The notes: generated from the sequence alone by a model not told the origin. A stretch of DNA of 64,000 nt from Solibacillus cecembensis (GCF_001439635.1 NZ_LMBZ01000006.1:1-64000); one strand, 5' to 3'. Counted from the stretch's first letter, positions 45,017 through 55,200 are shown. A program made the numbers and translations.

Positions 45017-45141
45017 CAATTACGCCATGGCATAATTAAGTCCAGATTTTTTTTCGAGCTTGCTCAAAAAAAACTGTGCCATCCGCCGGGGGATTTAACT
45101 TGATTTAGCCGGTGTTGGCCCCCGGCTGAATCAAGTTAAAA
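45017..45141. repeat. Modular palindromic intergenic repeat, copy C
   Basis: Palindrome CAATTACGCC/GGCATAATT (45017-45037, one non-pairing position); GTCCAGATTTTTTTT; TTCGAGC/GCTCAAA (about 45054-45067); core ACTGTGCCATCCGCCGGGGG; then terminal arms TTAACTTGATTTAGCCGG (45096-45113) and CCGGCTGAATCAAGTTAA (45122-45139) as an 18-pair stem. Located upstream of map. Confidence 0.85.
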
Positions 45142-45257
45142 AAGTTGTAAGTATTCAAATCCCACAACTTGCGGAGTCGCTATATTTCATTACTAAAAAA
45201 GCTGAACTAAAGAATTCCTTCTGCTATTGGAAGCTTTCTATTATGGATTCTAATAAA

Positions 45258-45285
45258 AGGAGTGTCCCATATTCGAGACACTCCT
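45258..45285 (-). terminator. Probable thiT terminator
   Basis: AGGAGTGTC pairs with GACACTCCT around a 10-base loop, followed on the minus strand by TTTTATT. It lies 70 bases beyond the thiT stop. Confidence 0.65.
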
Positions 45286-45309
45286 CTATTCTTAATTATT
45301 TAATTTATC

Positions 45310-45415
45310 AATTGCGTCTCAGCTGACATGATGTTGTCTCGCTGTCGTTATCCCATCAGCCAGACGTTGAACTTCCACTTTTAGAAGTAGAGGACATGTT
45401 CTGAAGCGAGTTAAA
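45310..45415. repeat. Possible decayed copy of the intergenic repeat
   Basis: CAATTGCGTC at about 45310 and CCACTTTTAGAAGTA...CTGAAGCGAGTTAA at 45374-45413 resemble, in order, parts of copy A (AATTGCGTC and CCACTTATAGAAGTA...CTGAATCAAGTTAA). Middle modules are lost or diverged. It would overlap the end of thiT. Confidence 0.45.
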
Positions 45416-45967
45416 TGTTTTTAATAATCTTGGTGCAGATGTGAATAATAATACTGCTATACCAGCTGTTATAATCGTCGCCGGTAGCATGTACGAAGCA
45501 TTATAAAGGATTGAATATTTCCAGACATTTTCATCACCAGCATATTCCTTAAAGAATACAACACCTGCTAATAAGTGGGCACTGAATCGTAACAATCCAC
45601 CGATGAAAATTCCAATGACAATATAAGTCGTCATTTTCGCTTTGTTTAATGCTTTTGTTGCTTCAAGTAATGGTTTACGTACAACAGCAGCTACTCCAAC
45701 CGCTGTAAAGGCAATGCCGTAATCAAGAAGCGCCTGCACCCAGTGTAAAATATAGGCACCGAATACCATTTGTAAAACCCCAATTATTAATCCTGTTGCT
45801 AATCCCGCTGCTAAGCCCCAACGAATTGCCATTAATACGATAGGTAGCATAACAAAGCTGATGGATCCACCTTGTGCCCATAACTTAAATGCATATTGGT
45901 CTAGTACTAGCCCGATGGCAGCAAAGATTGCAATTTCCACCATCATTAATAATTTCTTTTTGTCCAT
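45356..45967 (-). CDS. thiT: Thiamine ECF transporter S component ThiT
   Basis: 203 residues, six membrane helices (MVEIAIFAAIGLVLDQYAFKL opens the first; the conserved WAQGGSISF loop binds thiamine). It joins the shared EcfA-EcfA'-EcfT module, encoded elsewhere. A TPP riboswitch precedes it, confirming the vitamin. The last 18 or so residues (SLQNMSSTSKSGSSTSG) are Ser/Thr-rich, extend past the usual family end, and lie in the possible repeat copy at 45310-45415. Confidence 0.95.
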   Translation of the reverse strand: MDKKKLLMMVEIAIFAAIGLVLDQYAFKLWAQGGSISFVMLPIVLMAIRWGLAAGLATGLIIGVLQMVFGAYILHWVQALLDYGIAFTAVGVAAVVRKPLLEATKALNKAKMTTYIVIGIFIGGLLRFSAHLLAGVVFFKEYAGDENVWKYSILYNASYMLPATIITAGIAVLLFTSAPRLLKTFNSLQNMSSTSKSGSSTSG

Positions 45968-46011
45968 AACAAATCTCCTCCATTTTCCGATGTAAAAATG
46001 AGAAGGAATAG

Positions 46012-46050
46012 AAAAAAAACGATATCAGGACAGAGCCTGACTATCGTTTA
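46012..46050 (-). terminator. Riboswitch-controlled terminator of thiT
   Basis: On the minus strand AAACGATAGTCAGG pairs with CCTGATATCGTTT (one mismatch), followed by TTTTTTTT. It lies between aptamer and coding start, so bound TPP would favour early termination. Confidence 0.85.
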
Positions 46051-46065
46051 TTAGTCGGTTTCTAT

Positions 46066-46156
46066 CCACATCCCTACGCAAGCATTAACTTACAGGTTCA
46101 AAGAGTCAGTACATTTCGTGCACAATCTCAGCCAACAAATTTGGCACCCCTTGTGG
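46066..46156 (-). ncRNA. TPP riboswitch aptamer
   Basis: Minus strand carries the THI-box parts in order: P1 arm CCACA, GGGGTGCC, GGCTGAGA, CTCTTTGAACCTG, then GCGTAGGGA and P1 arm TGTGG. These are the hallmark conserved segments of the thiamine pyrophosphate riboswitch. It controls thiT through the downstream terminator. Confidence 0.95.
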
Positions 46157-46186
46157 TTACATCTTTTTAATTGTTCTAACTATTCA

Positions 46187-46215
46187 ATTATATCCAATTG
46201 TAGTAATATTATCAA
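46187..46215 (-). promoter_or_regulatory. thiT promoter
   Basis: Minus-strand -35 TTGATA (46210-46215), 17-base spacer, -10 TATAAT (46187-46192), about 25 bases before the aptamer. Confidence 0.8.
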
Positions 46216-46262
46216 TATCCTAATTTATTGTCCCATATATAAAAGCAAAGGAGTTGACCATT

Positions 46263-46589
46263 TTGGATAATTCAAAAGGCTTGAGTGCAATTGGCTATTT
46301 AAGCATCTTCTTTGCACCATTCATTGTCCCACTACTTATATTTATAGTGAGTAAGGATACTGTTGTTCGCTTTCATGCCAAACGTGCATTTATTTCACAT
46401 TTAGTCCCGTTCGTTTTAGGTATTTTATTTTTAGCATTCTTCGTTTCATCATCACTTTTCGTATCAAATGCTTTTTCTTTTAATGATAGCAGCATTTTAG
46501 TCCCGATTATTATCTTTATTTTATACTTACTTCTTTCTTTTACCATCTCCATTTGGAATTTAGTACAAGCCATTAAAGTAATGCGTTAA
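46263..46589 (+). CDS. DUF4870-type small membrane protein
   Basis: 108 residues from a TTG at 46263, 9 bases after AAAGGAG. Three hydrophobic segments (about 12-30, 46-68, 74-100) and the block VRFHAKRAFISHL, which resembles the FHArQA motif of DUF4870/Tic20-like proteins. Function unknown. Promoter region is shared with divergent thiT. Confidence 0.75.
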   Translation: MDNSKGLSAIGYLSIFFAPFIVPLLIFIVSKDTVVRFHAKRAFISHLVPFVLGILFLAFFVSSSLFVSNAFSFNDSSILVPIIIFILYLLLSFTISIWNLVQAIKVMR

Positions 46590-46651
46590 TGTTTTGAAAA
46601 AGGGTATACTAATTTTACAAGCATTGATAGAAGTTAAAGGAGTGTTCTAGT

Positions 46652-46768
46652 ATGAAGCTAAAGAATGTAATAAAAACTGCAATCAAATATGCGCCAATCG
46701 TTTATCCAATCGTCAAAAAATTAATTGATAATCGATCAAAATCAAAGCATGCCAAAATGTTAAAATAA
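46652..46768 (+). CDS. 38-residue basic amphipathic peptide
   Basis: ATG at 46652 follows AAAGGAGTGTTCTAGT with good spacing. The peptide starts MKLKNVIKTAIKYAPIVYP and is rich in Lys with evenly spaced Ile/Val/Tyr, so it can form a charged amphipathic helix, with a basic tail RSKSKHAKMLK. No signal peptide. It has its own terminator at 46796. Could be a small membrane-associated protein; resemblance to membrane-active peptides is only compositional. Confidence 0.6.
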   Translation: MKLKNVIKTAIKYAPIVYPIVKKLIDNRSKSKHAKMLK

Positions 46769-46795
46769 TTGCTGGATACAATTTATATATGCATT

Positions 46796-46831
46796 AAAAA
46801 CCATTTTGCACGCAATCAAAATGGTTTTTTT
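46796..46831. terminator. Bidirectional terminator before sbcC
   Basis: AAAAACCATTTTG pairs with CAAAATGGTTTTT. Confidence 0.9.
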
Positions 46832-46837
46832 AGGTTT

Positions 46838-49800
46838 TTATTTTATAATAATTTCCGTACGGCTATGGCCTTCTTTTAGCTTTTGTACTTGTAATATGGC
46901 TGGCATTGCTGCTTTTAATTCTGCAACATGTGAAATGACACCAATTAAACGCCCAGTTTGTTGCAAATCGATTAAAATATCAATCGCTTTTCTCAGCGAT
47001 TCCTCATCTAATGTACCGAAGCCTTCATCAATAAACATCGTATCAATATGGACACTGCCTTGCACACTTTGAATGACATCAGCCATTCCTAACGCAAGAG
47101 CAAGTGAAGCATTGAACTTTTCCCCACCTGAAAGTGTTTTCACATCGCGCGTTTGCCCTGTATTACTATCAAACACATCAATGCTTAACCCACTTTGTGC
47201 ATTTCCTTCTTTACGTCCTGTAGACTTCAGGAAATATTGACCGTTCGATAAAATACGTAAGCGCTCGTTTGCCGCATGTGTCACTTTTTCTAAATAGCCA
47301 ATTTGTGCAAAGCGTTCAAATGAAATTTTTGCTTCATTTTGACCACGTATGACATCATAAATTTGCTCAACTTGAATTAACTTCCCTTTAAATTGCTCAA
47401 TTTCTGTTGCTACTTTTTGCAATCGAATTTTCGTTGATCGGCATTGCTCTACATAAGATTCAGCCTGTTTAAAATCGGCATATAGCTTCTCAAACTGGTC
47501 ATTCAACTCATTCATTTGCTGCTCCCATGCCGTTAAATTGACCGATTCTTTTCCTGCTAATTGAGCAGAGTCCTCCGCAATTTGTACGGCAATTGTATGC
47601 ATCTTTTGTCGGAACTGTTCAATTTCTTGACGCATTTGTTGCTGGACTTCAAGTGCTAAAATCGATTTTTTATAGCTTGCCTCATCTATAAAATTAGCAT
47701 TTTCAAGCGCTAATAAATAATCTGATTTCGCTTTTGATTCCTCTTGCAACTGGTCCATTTCTCGCTGTTTGGCATGTTCAAAATTAACCGTACACGTTTT
47801 TTCATTTAATTGTGCTTGCTGCAAATGTTGCGTAGCTCGGTCGATTTCCCCTTTTAACGATTCATACTTCAATTGCTCTTCCTGCAATGCCGCGTCCACT
47901 TGTTGCACCGTTGTAAATTGTGGAAGCATCGACTTTTCACTTTGCTCTAACTTGCCTTGCTCCTGCGCTAATTGCGTATTTACATTCGTTACATAAGTAC
48001 GTCCTTTTTCTATGCGTGTTTGCAGTGCATCTAACTTTGTCATTAACTCTTCATTCATTTGCTTTTCTGTTACTAATTGTGCCTGCTGCTGTTTCATCTT
48101 TTGCAATGCTTGTGCTAACTCGCTAGTCGTTTGCTCATATTGCAATAGCGCATCAGTCGTAACTTGTTGCTCATCAAGATGTGTTTGCTTTAATTGTAAA
48201 TTCCCTAACTCCATATCAAGCTTTGATTTTACTTCATAATATTGTTGCATCGCAATGTCAGCATTTTTTCGCAATTCATCTGCAACATGCTCTTCCACCG
48301 TGGCTGTTTGTTGATTATGCACAACTGGATGATCAACACTACCACAAACCGGGCAAGCCTCTCCAGCAATTAATGCAGACGCAATAAATGCCGCTTGGTT
48401 ATGGCGAATTTGCTGCTCTACTTGCTTTACTCGCTGCTGTGCAGTATTAGCCACTTGTTGTTTTTGTGAAACGTCATCTTGCAAAGTTTGTACGCTATTC
48501 GTTAATTGAATTACTTCCTTTATATTGTGTATTTTCTGTACGTACTGAACATGCTCCTCAAATGTTTTCTGATAAGGAACAATATCGTCTTCTAACTGTT
48601 TAATGAGCATTTGTTGATGCGTTTTTCTTTCTAGTAAAATTTGCTGTTCAGCCGTTAATTCATTAAATAGCTTTTCTACTTTTCGCTTGTCCCCTTCCAG
48701 ATTGCTGACAGCCAATTTAATTTCATCTATCGAACGATAAATCGGTAAAAGCTGCTCCAATTGTGAAATTGTTTTTGCGTACGTTGCAAGTAGGGGCTGC
48801 TGCTGTTGTTGCGCTTCATAGCTTTTGGAGGCATGTAATAATAGCTCCCCTGCATTCGTTTGGTCAGTTGATGCGCGCATCAATAATTCCTTTGCCGTGG
48901 TCAATTGCGTTTTTGCTCGCTCATAATCACGTTCTAAAGGCATAATTTGACTCGCTTTTACTGCCAACTCAATTTGCTTAGCCTGCTCTTCAAAATGCGC
49001 TTCTTGCTGCTTCAATTGTGCTAGTTGTATTTGGCGTTGCTTAAATTTTTCAATGCGGTCATTTAAAATTTTCTGCTCGCCATATAGTTCATTTTGTTGT
49101 TTTAAATCATTTTTCAATGCCTCATAACGACTATTTAATTCAGCTGATAATGATACATAATGTTGCTCTTCCACTGCTAATGCACTTTCAACTTGATACA
49201 TATTGATGGCATCACCGTTAATCATTGCAAAAAGCTCGGATTCACGCTCTGGCAGTCTATTTTTTATTTCGTAAATAGTCTGGTCCTGTTGCATTTTTGC
49301 CTGGTCGTACATGTTTTCTGCAAGCTTCTTTTTATCTTTTAGCAGCTCGACCATTTTTGTAAATCGCTCTGTTTTAAAAATTTTGCGAAAAATCTCTTCC
49401 TTGTGCTTCGATTCAGAAGTTAATAGCTTTTGAAACTCCCCTTGTGGCAACATGACAATTTGATTAAACTGTGATTGCGTTAATCCGATGAGTTCCTCTA
49501 TCTTTGATTGAACAAGCTTCACTTGGAATTTCTCAACAGCTGGTACTTCTTTTCCATCGGTAATGTCATAGAACTCCCTTTTTGCACTTGCTCCGTCATG
49601 TCCAAATTTACGCCAAATTCGATAAATTCGACCTCTCACTTCAAAAATAAGTTCAACTTCTGTATCCATCGTCTGTTCTGCAAAATCACTTCTTAAAAAT
49701 AATGATTTCTCGCGATCCTCACCGCTCCCTGCATCGTAAAGGGCAAACGTAATCGCATCAAATATCGTCGTTTTCCCTGCACCCGTAGAACCAGAAACGA

Positions 49801-49894
49801 CAAAGATGCCATGCTCATGAAGCTTTGTAAAATCAATGACTTCCTTTTCTTTATATGGTCCAAATGCACTCATAGACAGCTTTAGCGGCTTCAT
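46838..49894 (-). CDS. sbcC: Nuclease subunit SbcC
   Basis: 1018 residues. SMC-like ATPase of the SbcCD (Mre11-Rad50) complex that opens hairpins and trims DNA ends. Walker A GSTGAGKTTIFDAI near residue 39, long coiled coils (about 170-480 and 520-850), a zinc hook CPVC (GEACPVCGSVDHP) at the apex, and C-terminal signature LSGGEKF with Walker B FIDEGFGTLDEE. The ATG follows the sbcD stop directly. Confidence 0.97.
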   Translation of the reverse strand: MKPLKLSMSAFGPYKEKEVIDFTKLHEHGIFVVSGSTGAGKTTIFDAITFALYDAGSGEDREKSLFLRSDFAEQTMDTEVELIFEVRGRIYRIWRKFGHDGASAKREFYDITDGKEVPAVEKFQVKLVQSKIEELIGLTQSQFNQIVMLPQGEFQKLLTSESKHKEEIFRKIFKTERFTKMVELLKDKKKLAENMYDQAKMQQDQTIYEIKNRLPERESELFAMINGDAINMYQVESALAVEEQHYVSLSAELNSRYEALKNDLKQQNELYGEQKILNDRIEKFKQRQIQLAQLKQQEAHFEEQAKQIELAVKASQIMPLERDYERAKTQLTTAKELLMRASTDQTNAGELLLHASKSYEAQQQQQPLLATYAKTISQLEQLLPIYRSIDEIKLAVSNLEGDKRKVEKLFNELTAEQQILLERKTHQQMLIKQLEDDIVPYQKTFEEHVQYVQKIHNIKEVIQLTNSVQTLQDDVSQKQQVANTAQQRVKQVEQQIRHNQAAFIASALIAGEACPVCGSVDHPVVHNQQTATVEEHVADELRKNADIAMQQYYEVKSKLDMELGNLQLKQTHLDEQQVTTDALLQYEQTTSELAQALQKMKQQQAQLVTEKQMNEELMTKLDALQTRIEKGRTYVTNVNTQLAQEQGKLEQSEKSMLPQFTTVQQVDAALQEEQLKYESLKGEIDRATQHLQQAQLNEKTCTVNFEHAKQREMDQLQEESKAKSDYLLALENANFIDEASYKKSILALEVQQQMRQEIEQFRQKMHTIAVQIAEDSAQLAGKESVNLTAWEQQMNELNDQFEKLYADFKQAESYVEQCRSTKIRLQKVATEIEQFKGKLIQVEQIYDVIRGQNEAKISFERFAQIGYLEKVTHAANERLRILSNGQYFLKSTGRKEGNAQSGLSIDVFDSNTGQTRDVKTLSGGEKFNASLALALGMADVIQSVQGSVHIDTMFIDEGFGTLDEESLRKAIDILIDLQQTGRLIGVISHVAELKAAMPAILQVQKLKEGHSRTEIIIK

Positions 49895-51058
49895 TTATTG
49901 AACCTCCTGTGATTCTCGTTCACCATCGAGTATTTGCTGCAACACTTCTGTATAAATTTCCTTCGCCTCATCACTTAACGGCTTCCCAGTCATTTCGTTA
50001 TAAAATAATTCAAACAGCTCTGAGTCGTCCATTTCCACACGACTCATTGTTGATGTTTGCTGTTCCATTTGGCGATAAACAGCTGTTCTTTCTATATGAA
50101 GGGCGTTCGGATACACGGTACGAACAAGCTCAGTTGCACCTTTTACATAGCTTTCGTCTAATAATTTTACGAAAACATAATCCTCACTACGGGGATGCTG
50201 CAAAATAGCTTCTAACATACCTGTCACGATTTTCATTTCACGAATCGCTGTTAATGGGCGGCGTTGCAAATTTACTTCGCCATTTTCCTGTAAGTCGACA
50301 ATCGTAAAGCCCTTTTTATGATTCACTTCTGATTCGGAATATTTAAGCGGGGAGCCGGCATATTGAATCGTTTCATTCGCAACGAAATGTGCCTGATGTA
50401 AGTGACCTAAAGCGGTATAACAAAACGGCTCAAATAATGCCGAGTTAATACACTCCGTCCCGCCGATTGTTAGCTTACGTTCTGAATCGCTCGTGTTTGC
50501 TTCTGGTAAACCATCCTTCGTAATAAAAGCGTGGGCAACGATAATATTGCGCTTCGTAGGATCTAGTGTAAGTTTGATTTGCTCAATAATTTTAGCCATT
50601 GCTGCTTCATGCGTTGTAATCGTTTCATCCTCAAAAATAGCCCTTACTGTAGACGGCTCTGCAAAAGGTACTAAATAAAAATGAACATCCCCATAAGCAT
50701 CCTGTAAGACGACTGGCTCTATTACTTTATCTAAATGGCCACTAATATGTAGTCCACTTGCCTTCATCAACTCGCTACCAAAGTTCAAACGTGTCGCGCT
50801 ATCATGATTTCCAGCAATCGCGATAATCGGTGTTTTTTCTTCAATTAAAATTTGTTGCAATGTCGTATTTAACAATTGAATAGCATCCGTTGGGGGAACA
50901 GAACGGTCATATAAATCCCCTGCAATAATGATGACATCCGGTTTTTCTGTTCGAATTTCTTCAATAAATTGCTGCAAAATATGCTGTTGATCTGCAACCA
51001 TTGATACACCTTGCACAAGCTTTCCTAAATGCCAATCTGCTGTGTGAAAAATTTTCAT
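49895..51058 (-). CDS. sbcD: Nuclease subunit SbcD
   Basis: 387 residues. Mre11-type metallophosphoesterase: HTADWHLGK, IIAGDLYDRS, AIAGNHDSATR, NIIVAHAF and GHLHQAH supply the two-metal active site in the first 235 residues; the remainder is the capping and SbcC-binding part. GAGGGGG precedes the ATG. Forms an operon with sbcC. Confidence 0.97.
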   Translation of the reverse strand: MKIFHTADWHLGKLVQGVSMVADQQHILQQFIEEIRTEKPDVIIIAGDLYDRSVPPTDAIQLLNTTLQQILIEEKTPIIAIAGNHDSATRLNFGSELMKASGLHISGHLDKVIEPVVLQDAYGDVHFYLVPFAEPSTVRAIFEDETITTHEAAMAKIIEQIKLTLDPTKRNIIVAHAFITKDGLPEANTSDSERKLTIGGTECINSALFEPFCYTALGHLHQAHFVANETIQYAGSPLKYSESEVNHKKGFTIVDLQENGEVNLQRRPLTAIREMKIVTGMLEAILQHPRSEDYVFVKLLDESYVKGATELVRTVYPNALHIERTAVYRQMEQQTSTMSRVEMDDSELFELFYNEMTGKPLSDEAKEIYTEVLQQILDGERESQEVQ

Positions 51059-51154
51059 GAAATTACCCCCTCACTTCGTTATCCATAGTGTACACGACGT
51101 TATTGGCAACACACAACTCGCACAATAATAATGGAAGTTTTTTCGTAAAAAAAT

Positions 51155-51185
51155 ACACCAAACGAAATATTCATTCGTTTGGTGT
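51155..51185. terminator. Terminator of the second peptide transporter operon
   Basis: ACACCAAACGAA pairs with TTCGTTTGGTGT around a short loop, then GTTT on the plus strand and A/T-rich sequence on both sides. Confidence 0.8.
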
Positions 51186-51190
51186 GTTTC

Positions 51191-52201
51191 TTATTTTTCA
51201 ATCATGGTACCTGCTGCAATTTCCTCTATATAGTGACATGCTGCTTCATGTTCACCTTTCATTGCGGATGTCGTGCGCAGTAGTGGTTCTTCCGTACGAC
51301 ATTTATCCGTTGCAAACGGACAACGCGTATGGAATCGACATCCTGCTGGCGGATCAATCGGTGATGGTACATCCCCTTTAAGGACAATACGATTTTTAAC
51401 CGCATCTGGATCCGGCACTGGAATCGCTGATAATAATGCCTTTGTATATGGGTGCTGCGGATTTTCAAATAAGCTTGTTTTATCCGCTATTTCCACGATT
51501 TTCCCTAAATACATAACAATGATACGGTCTGAAATATGACGTACAACCCCTAAGTCATGTGAAATGAAAAGGTATGTTAGCCCATATTCATCTTGCAATT
51601 CTTCTAATAAGTTTAATACTTGTGCCTGAATTGATACATCCAGTGCGGATACCGCTTCATCACAAATAATAAGCTTTGGATCAACTGATAAAGCGCGTGC
51701 AATTCCAATACGCTGACGTTGACCACCTGAGAATTCATGCGGATAACGATCTGCTTGATATGGACGTAAGCCTACTGTTTCTAGTAACTCCTCAATGCGA
51801 GCACGGCGTTCATTTGCTGGCAATACATTTTGAATGTGCATCGCTTCATTTAATAAACTTGCTACCGTTTGACGCGGGTTAATCGAAGCGTATGGATCTT
51901 GGAAAATAATTTGTAAATCTTTACGGAATTTACGCATTTCACGTGTAGAAATTTTCGTTAAATCTGTTCCTTGGAATGTAACAGACCCCTCTGTTGGTTC
52001 CTCTAAACGTAAAATCGCACGTCCGGTTGTAGACTTCCCACAACCAGATTCTCCTACAATACTGACCGTTTCACCTTCGTAAACTGTAAACGAGATGCCA
52101 TCTAGCGCTTTTACGTGATTCACTGTACGGCCTAAAAAGCCACCTTTAATCGGGAAGTACTGCTTTAATCCCTCAACCTTTAATAGTTCTTTTTTCGCCA
52201 T
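51191..52201 (-). CDS. Peptide ABC transporter ATPase (OppF/DppF-like)
   Basis: 336 residues; overlaps the upstream ATPase gene by 29 bases. Walker [10 protein letters not shown], signature [13 protein letters not shown], Walker [13 protein letters not shown] (note Ala for the usual Pro after DE), H-loop ISHDLG. C-terminal cysteine cluster [15 protein letters not shown]. Paralogue of the ATPase at 12626. Energises the permeases at 53233 and 54199. Confidence 0.95.
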   Translation of the reverse strand: MAKKELLKVEGLKQYFPIKGGFLGRTVNHVKALDGISFTVYEGETVSIVGESGCGKSTTGRAILRLEEPTEGSVTFQGTDLTKISTREMRKFRKDLQIIFQDPYASINPRQTVASLLNEAMHIQNVLPANERRARIEELLETVGLRPYQADRYPHEFSGGQRQRIGIARALSVDPKLIICDEAVSALDVSIQAQVLNLLEELQDEYGLTYLFISHDLGVVRHISDRIIVMYLGKIVEIADKTSLFENPQHPYTKALLSAIPVPDPDAVKNRIVLKGDVPSPIDPPAGCRFHTRCPFATDKCRTEEPLLRTTSAMKGEHEAACHYIEEIAAGTMIEK

Positions 52202-53210
52202 ATAGCGTCACCTCCGAATCTCCATCCCACTCATCAGAGAACATCCAGCATCGGATTTGCTCTGCATTTGAATCATTTGTATTTAATAGTTGAGGCATTT
52301 TGTTATGACAAAGTTCTGTGGCAACCGGGCAACGCGGTGCAAAGCGGCAGCCAACAGGCATTTCATGCGGACTCGGCACCATCCCTTTAATCGGAATTAA
52401 TTTCTCTTGCTCAATATCATGACGTGGCAATGAATTTAATAAGCCTAATGTATACGGATGCTTTGGATTTTTAAATAACGAACGCACATCTGAATACTCT
52501 ACCACTTGGCCAGCATACATAACTGCTACATAATCACATGTTTCTGCAACAACTCCCAAATCATGGGTAATCATAATAACCGACATGCCTAAACGATTTT
52601 GTAAATCTTTAATTAACTCTAAAATTTGCGCTTGAATCGTTACGTCTAGTGCTGTCGTCGGTTCGTCTGCAATTAAAATTTCTGGGTCACACGCAAGCGC
52701 CATTGCAATCATGACACGCTGTCTCATCCCCCCTGAAAGTTCATGTGGATATTGCTTCACACGCTTTTCAGGAGAAGGAATTCCTACAAGTTTCAGCATT
52801 TCAATTGATTGTTGGATCGCTTCTTTTTTGCCGACCTTTTTATGGATTTGAATCGTTTCTCCAATTTGCTGACCGACTGTATAAACAGGATTTAATGATG
52901 TCATCGGCTCTTGGAAAATCATCGAAATTTGATTTCCACGAATTTCTCGCATCGCTTTTTCGGGTAGTTTTAATAAATCTTTGCCCTTAAAAAGAACTTC
53001 CCCACCATTTACTCTACCGTTTGAAGCGAGTAAACGTAAAATTGTCAGTGACGTAATACTTTTTCCTGAACCAGACTCTCCTACAATTCCAATTGTTTTC
53101 CCTTTAGGAACCGTAAAGCTTACACCATCAACAGCACGTATGTCTCCTGCATCTGTTTTAAATGTTGTTTGTAAATTGTTGACGACTAAAATATTTTCCA
53201 TTTCATTCAT
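52173..53210 (-). CDS. Peptide ABC transporter ATPase (OppD/DppD-like)
   Basis: 345 residues from the ATG at 53210, 6 bases after AGAGGTG. Walker [11 protein letters not shown], signature [15 protein letters not shown], Walker [14 protein letters not shown]-loop ITHDLG, and the C-terminal cluster [15 protein letters not shown]. Partner of the overlapping OppF-like gene. Third gene of the operon after the two permeases. Confidence 0.95.
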   Translation of the reverse strand: MNEMENILVVNNLQTTFKTDAGDIRAVDGVSFTVPKGKTIGIVGESGSGKSITSLTILRLLASNGRVNGGEVLFKGKDLLKLPEKAMREIRGNQISMIFQEPMTSLNPVYTVGQQIGETIQIHKKVGKKEAIQQSIEMLKLVGIPSPEKRVKQYPHELSGGMRQRVMIAMALACDPEILIADEPTTALDVTIQAQILELIKDLQNRLGMSVIMITHDLGVVAETCDYVAVMYAGQVVEYSDVRSLFKNPKHPYTLGLLNSLPRHDIEQEKLIPIKGMVPSPHEMPVGCRFAPRCPVATELCHNKMPQLLNTNDSNAEQIRCWMFSDEWDGDSEVTLYGEKRTIKG

Positions 53211-53232
53211 TTGCCACACCTCTTTTCTTCTA

Positions 53233-54186
53233 CTAATTTAAGTCAATTCGTTTATTTAAGAACTTGTATGAAATATCTACGAGTAAGTTAACAACTACGA
53301 ATAGCAGCGAAATGACGAGTACCGTTCCTTGAACAACCGGGAAATCTCGCTGTCGAATGGCATCAATCGTCAAACGTCCCATTCCGTTAATTGCAAAAAT
53401 TGTTTCTGTTAAAACGGCACCACCTAGGAAGCCACCAAACTCTAACCCAATAATCGTAACAACTGGTATTAACGCATTTTTTAACGCATGGCGATAAATA
53501 ACAACTCGCTCTGATACACCTTTAGCACGTGCAGTACGTATGTAATCTTGACCAATAACTTCAAGCATGGAAGAACGAGTCATACGCGCGATAATCGCTG
53601 CTCCCCCTGTACCGAGTGTAATAACTGGTAGCACCATTTGACGCCATGTATCTCCCCAACCCGATGGACGCATTTTTAAAAACTCTGGGAACGGGATGTC
53701 AAATGGCAAGTTACCAAGTGCAAACCACTGAATTAATAGTAGACCAAGCCAGAAGTTTGGCATTGATAAACCGAATAAGGCAATAATCATAATCGAAACA
53801 TCTGTTAGCGTATAATGGCGTACAGCAGAGATAATCCCCGCAATCAACCCTATAAATACTGCTAAAATTGTCGAGTAAATAGCTACCTCGAGCGTTACCC
53901 AAAAGCGCGTTTGAATCTCTTCCATTACAGGACGACCACTACGAATAGAATTCCCTAAATCTCCTTGTAAGGCACTGCTTAAATACCGTCCATATTGTAC
54001 ATAGGCTGGATCATTTAAACCTAGCTTTTCACGTAAATTTTCAACAGTTTGTGCAGATGCACCTTCCCCGGCCATTACTTGCGCAGGGTCACCAGGAATA
54101 AGGAACATCAATGAAAATACTAAAATAGAAACTCCTAATAATACAGGGATCGTTTGTAGTAAACGACGGATAATATATTTAGTCAT
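53233..54186 (-). CDS. Peptide ABC transporter permease (DppB/OppB-like)
   Basis: 317 residues, six membrane helices; [15 protein letters not shown] and EAA loop [25 protein letters not shown] precedes the ATG. Pairs with the permease at 54199. Similar to, but clearly diverged from, the permease at 9785. Confidence 0.95.
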   Translation of the reverse strand: MTKYIIRRLLQTIPVLLGVSILVFSLMFLIPGDPAQVMAGEGASAQTVENLREKLGLNDPAYVQYGRYLSSALQGDLGNSIRSGRPVMEEIQTRFWVTLEVAIYSTILAVFIGLIAGIISAVRHYTLTDVSIMIIALFGLSMPNFWLGLLLIQWFALGNLPFDIPFPEFLKMRPSGWGDTWRQMVLPVITLGTGGAAIIARMTRSSMLEVIGQDYIRTARAKGVSERVVIYRHALKNALIPVVTIIGLEFGGFLGGAVLTETIFAINGMGRLTIDAIRQRDFPVVQGTVLVISLLFVVVNLLVDISYKFLNKRIDLN

Positions 54187-54198
54187 TCATCATTCCTC

Positions 54199-55092
54199 CT
54201 ATTGCTTCATTTTTGGATCAAGTGCATCGCGTAATCCATCTCCGAATATATTAAATGCTAGTACAACAATGACAATCATCATCCCTGGGAACATAACCAT
54301 ATGGCTCGCATTATGCATGTAAGCGCGACCATCACTTAGCATTGCGCCCCACTCTGGCTCTGGTGGCTGTGCACCTAAACCTAGGAAAGCTAAACCAGAT
54401 GCTGTTAAAATCGCTGTCGCAATACGCATCGTTGCTTGCACGATAATTGGAGACATAATATTCGGTAAAATGTGCTTAAAAATAATTCGTCCATCTGAAG
54501 CACCTAATGCCCTTACCGCATCAATGTACTCAAGTTTCTTCACTTGTAAGGTAGATCCCCGTACAATACGGGCAAATGCTGGAACTGAGAAAATACCTAC
54601 TGCAATAATTACATTCGTTAAGCTACCGCCTAAAACCGAAACGATTGCTAAAGCTAGTAAAATACCAGGGAACGCTAATAATACGTCCATCACACGCATG
54701 ATAAGCGTATCAATGATTCCACCGTAGTATCCTGAAACAATTCCTAATACAATTCCAACAACACCACCAATTAAAACAGATAAAAATCCAACTTTTAATG
54801 TCAGTTTCGTTCCAAACACGATACGTGTAAAGATATCTCGTCCAAAGTTATCCGTTCCAAACCAATGGTCTTTTGAAGGTGGTTGTAACTTGTTAAGAAT
54901 ATCCTGTGCATTAGGATCCGTTTTCGATAAGAAAGGACCGATTATTCCTACTAAAATAATGAACAGTATTACCAGACCGCCAATAACAGCTGCCTTATTT
55001 TTCAATAATCTCTTCATAAATGTTTTAAAAGCTTCCGAACGAGGACTACTTTTTTTCCCGATGACAGGACTTTTTTCTGTCTGTGTACTCAA
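54199..55092 (-). CDS. Peptide ABC transporter permease (DppC/OppC-like)
   Basis: 297 residues from the TTG at 55092, 6 bases after AGGGTGA; the TTG two codons earlier abuts the ribosome site. Family signature WFGTDNFGRDIFTRIVFG and EAA loop VRALGASDGRIIFKHILPN. First gene of the operon, with CodY-like boxes upstream and a divergent binding protein on the other side. Confidence 0.95.
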   Translation of the reverse strand: MSTQTEKSPVIGKKSSPRSEAFKTFMKRLLKNKAAVIGGLVILFIILVGIIGPFLSKTDPNAQDILNKLQPPSKDHWFGTDNFGRDIFTRIVFGTKLTLKVGFLSVLIGGVVGIVLGIVSGYYGGIIDTLIMRVMDVLLAFPGILLALAIVSVLGGSLTNVIIAVGIFSVPAFARIVRGSTLQVKKLEYIDAVRALGASDGRIIFKHILPNIMSPIIVQATMRIATAILTASGLAFLGLGAQPPEPEWGAMLSDGRAYMHNASHMVMFPGMMIVIVVLAFNIFGDGLRDALDPKMKQ

Positions 55093-55200
55093 TATCAATC
55101 ACCCTTTCTAATGTAACGTAAACTCAAAATTCTAATAATTTGTTATAGATTACAGTATATATAGTTAAAACATTATTTATCAACATAATATTTTTCTAAT

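Noticed and set aside
46066..46156. Leader of thiT as a T-box or another riboswitch class
   Set aside because: No T-box sequence (GGGTGGNACC-like); all TPP aptamer segments are present in order.
46652..46768. Type I toxin-antitoxin toxin
   Set aside because: The peptide is basic and amphipathic but no antisense RNA promoter could be found opposite it; left as an unknown peptide.
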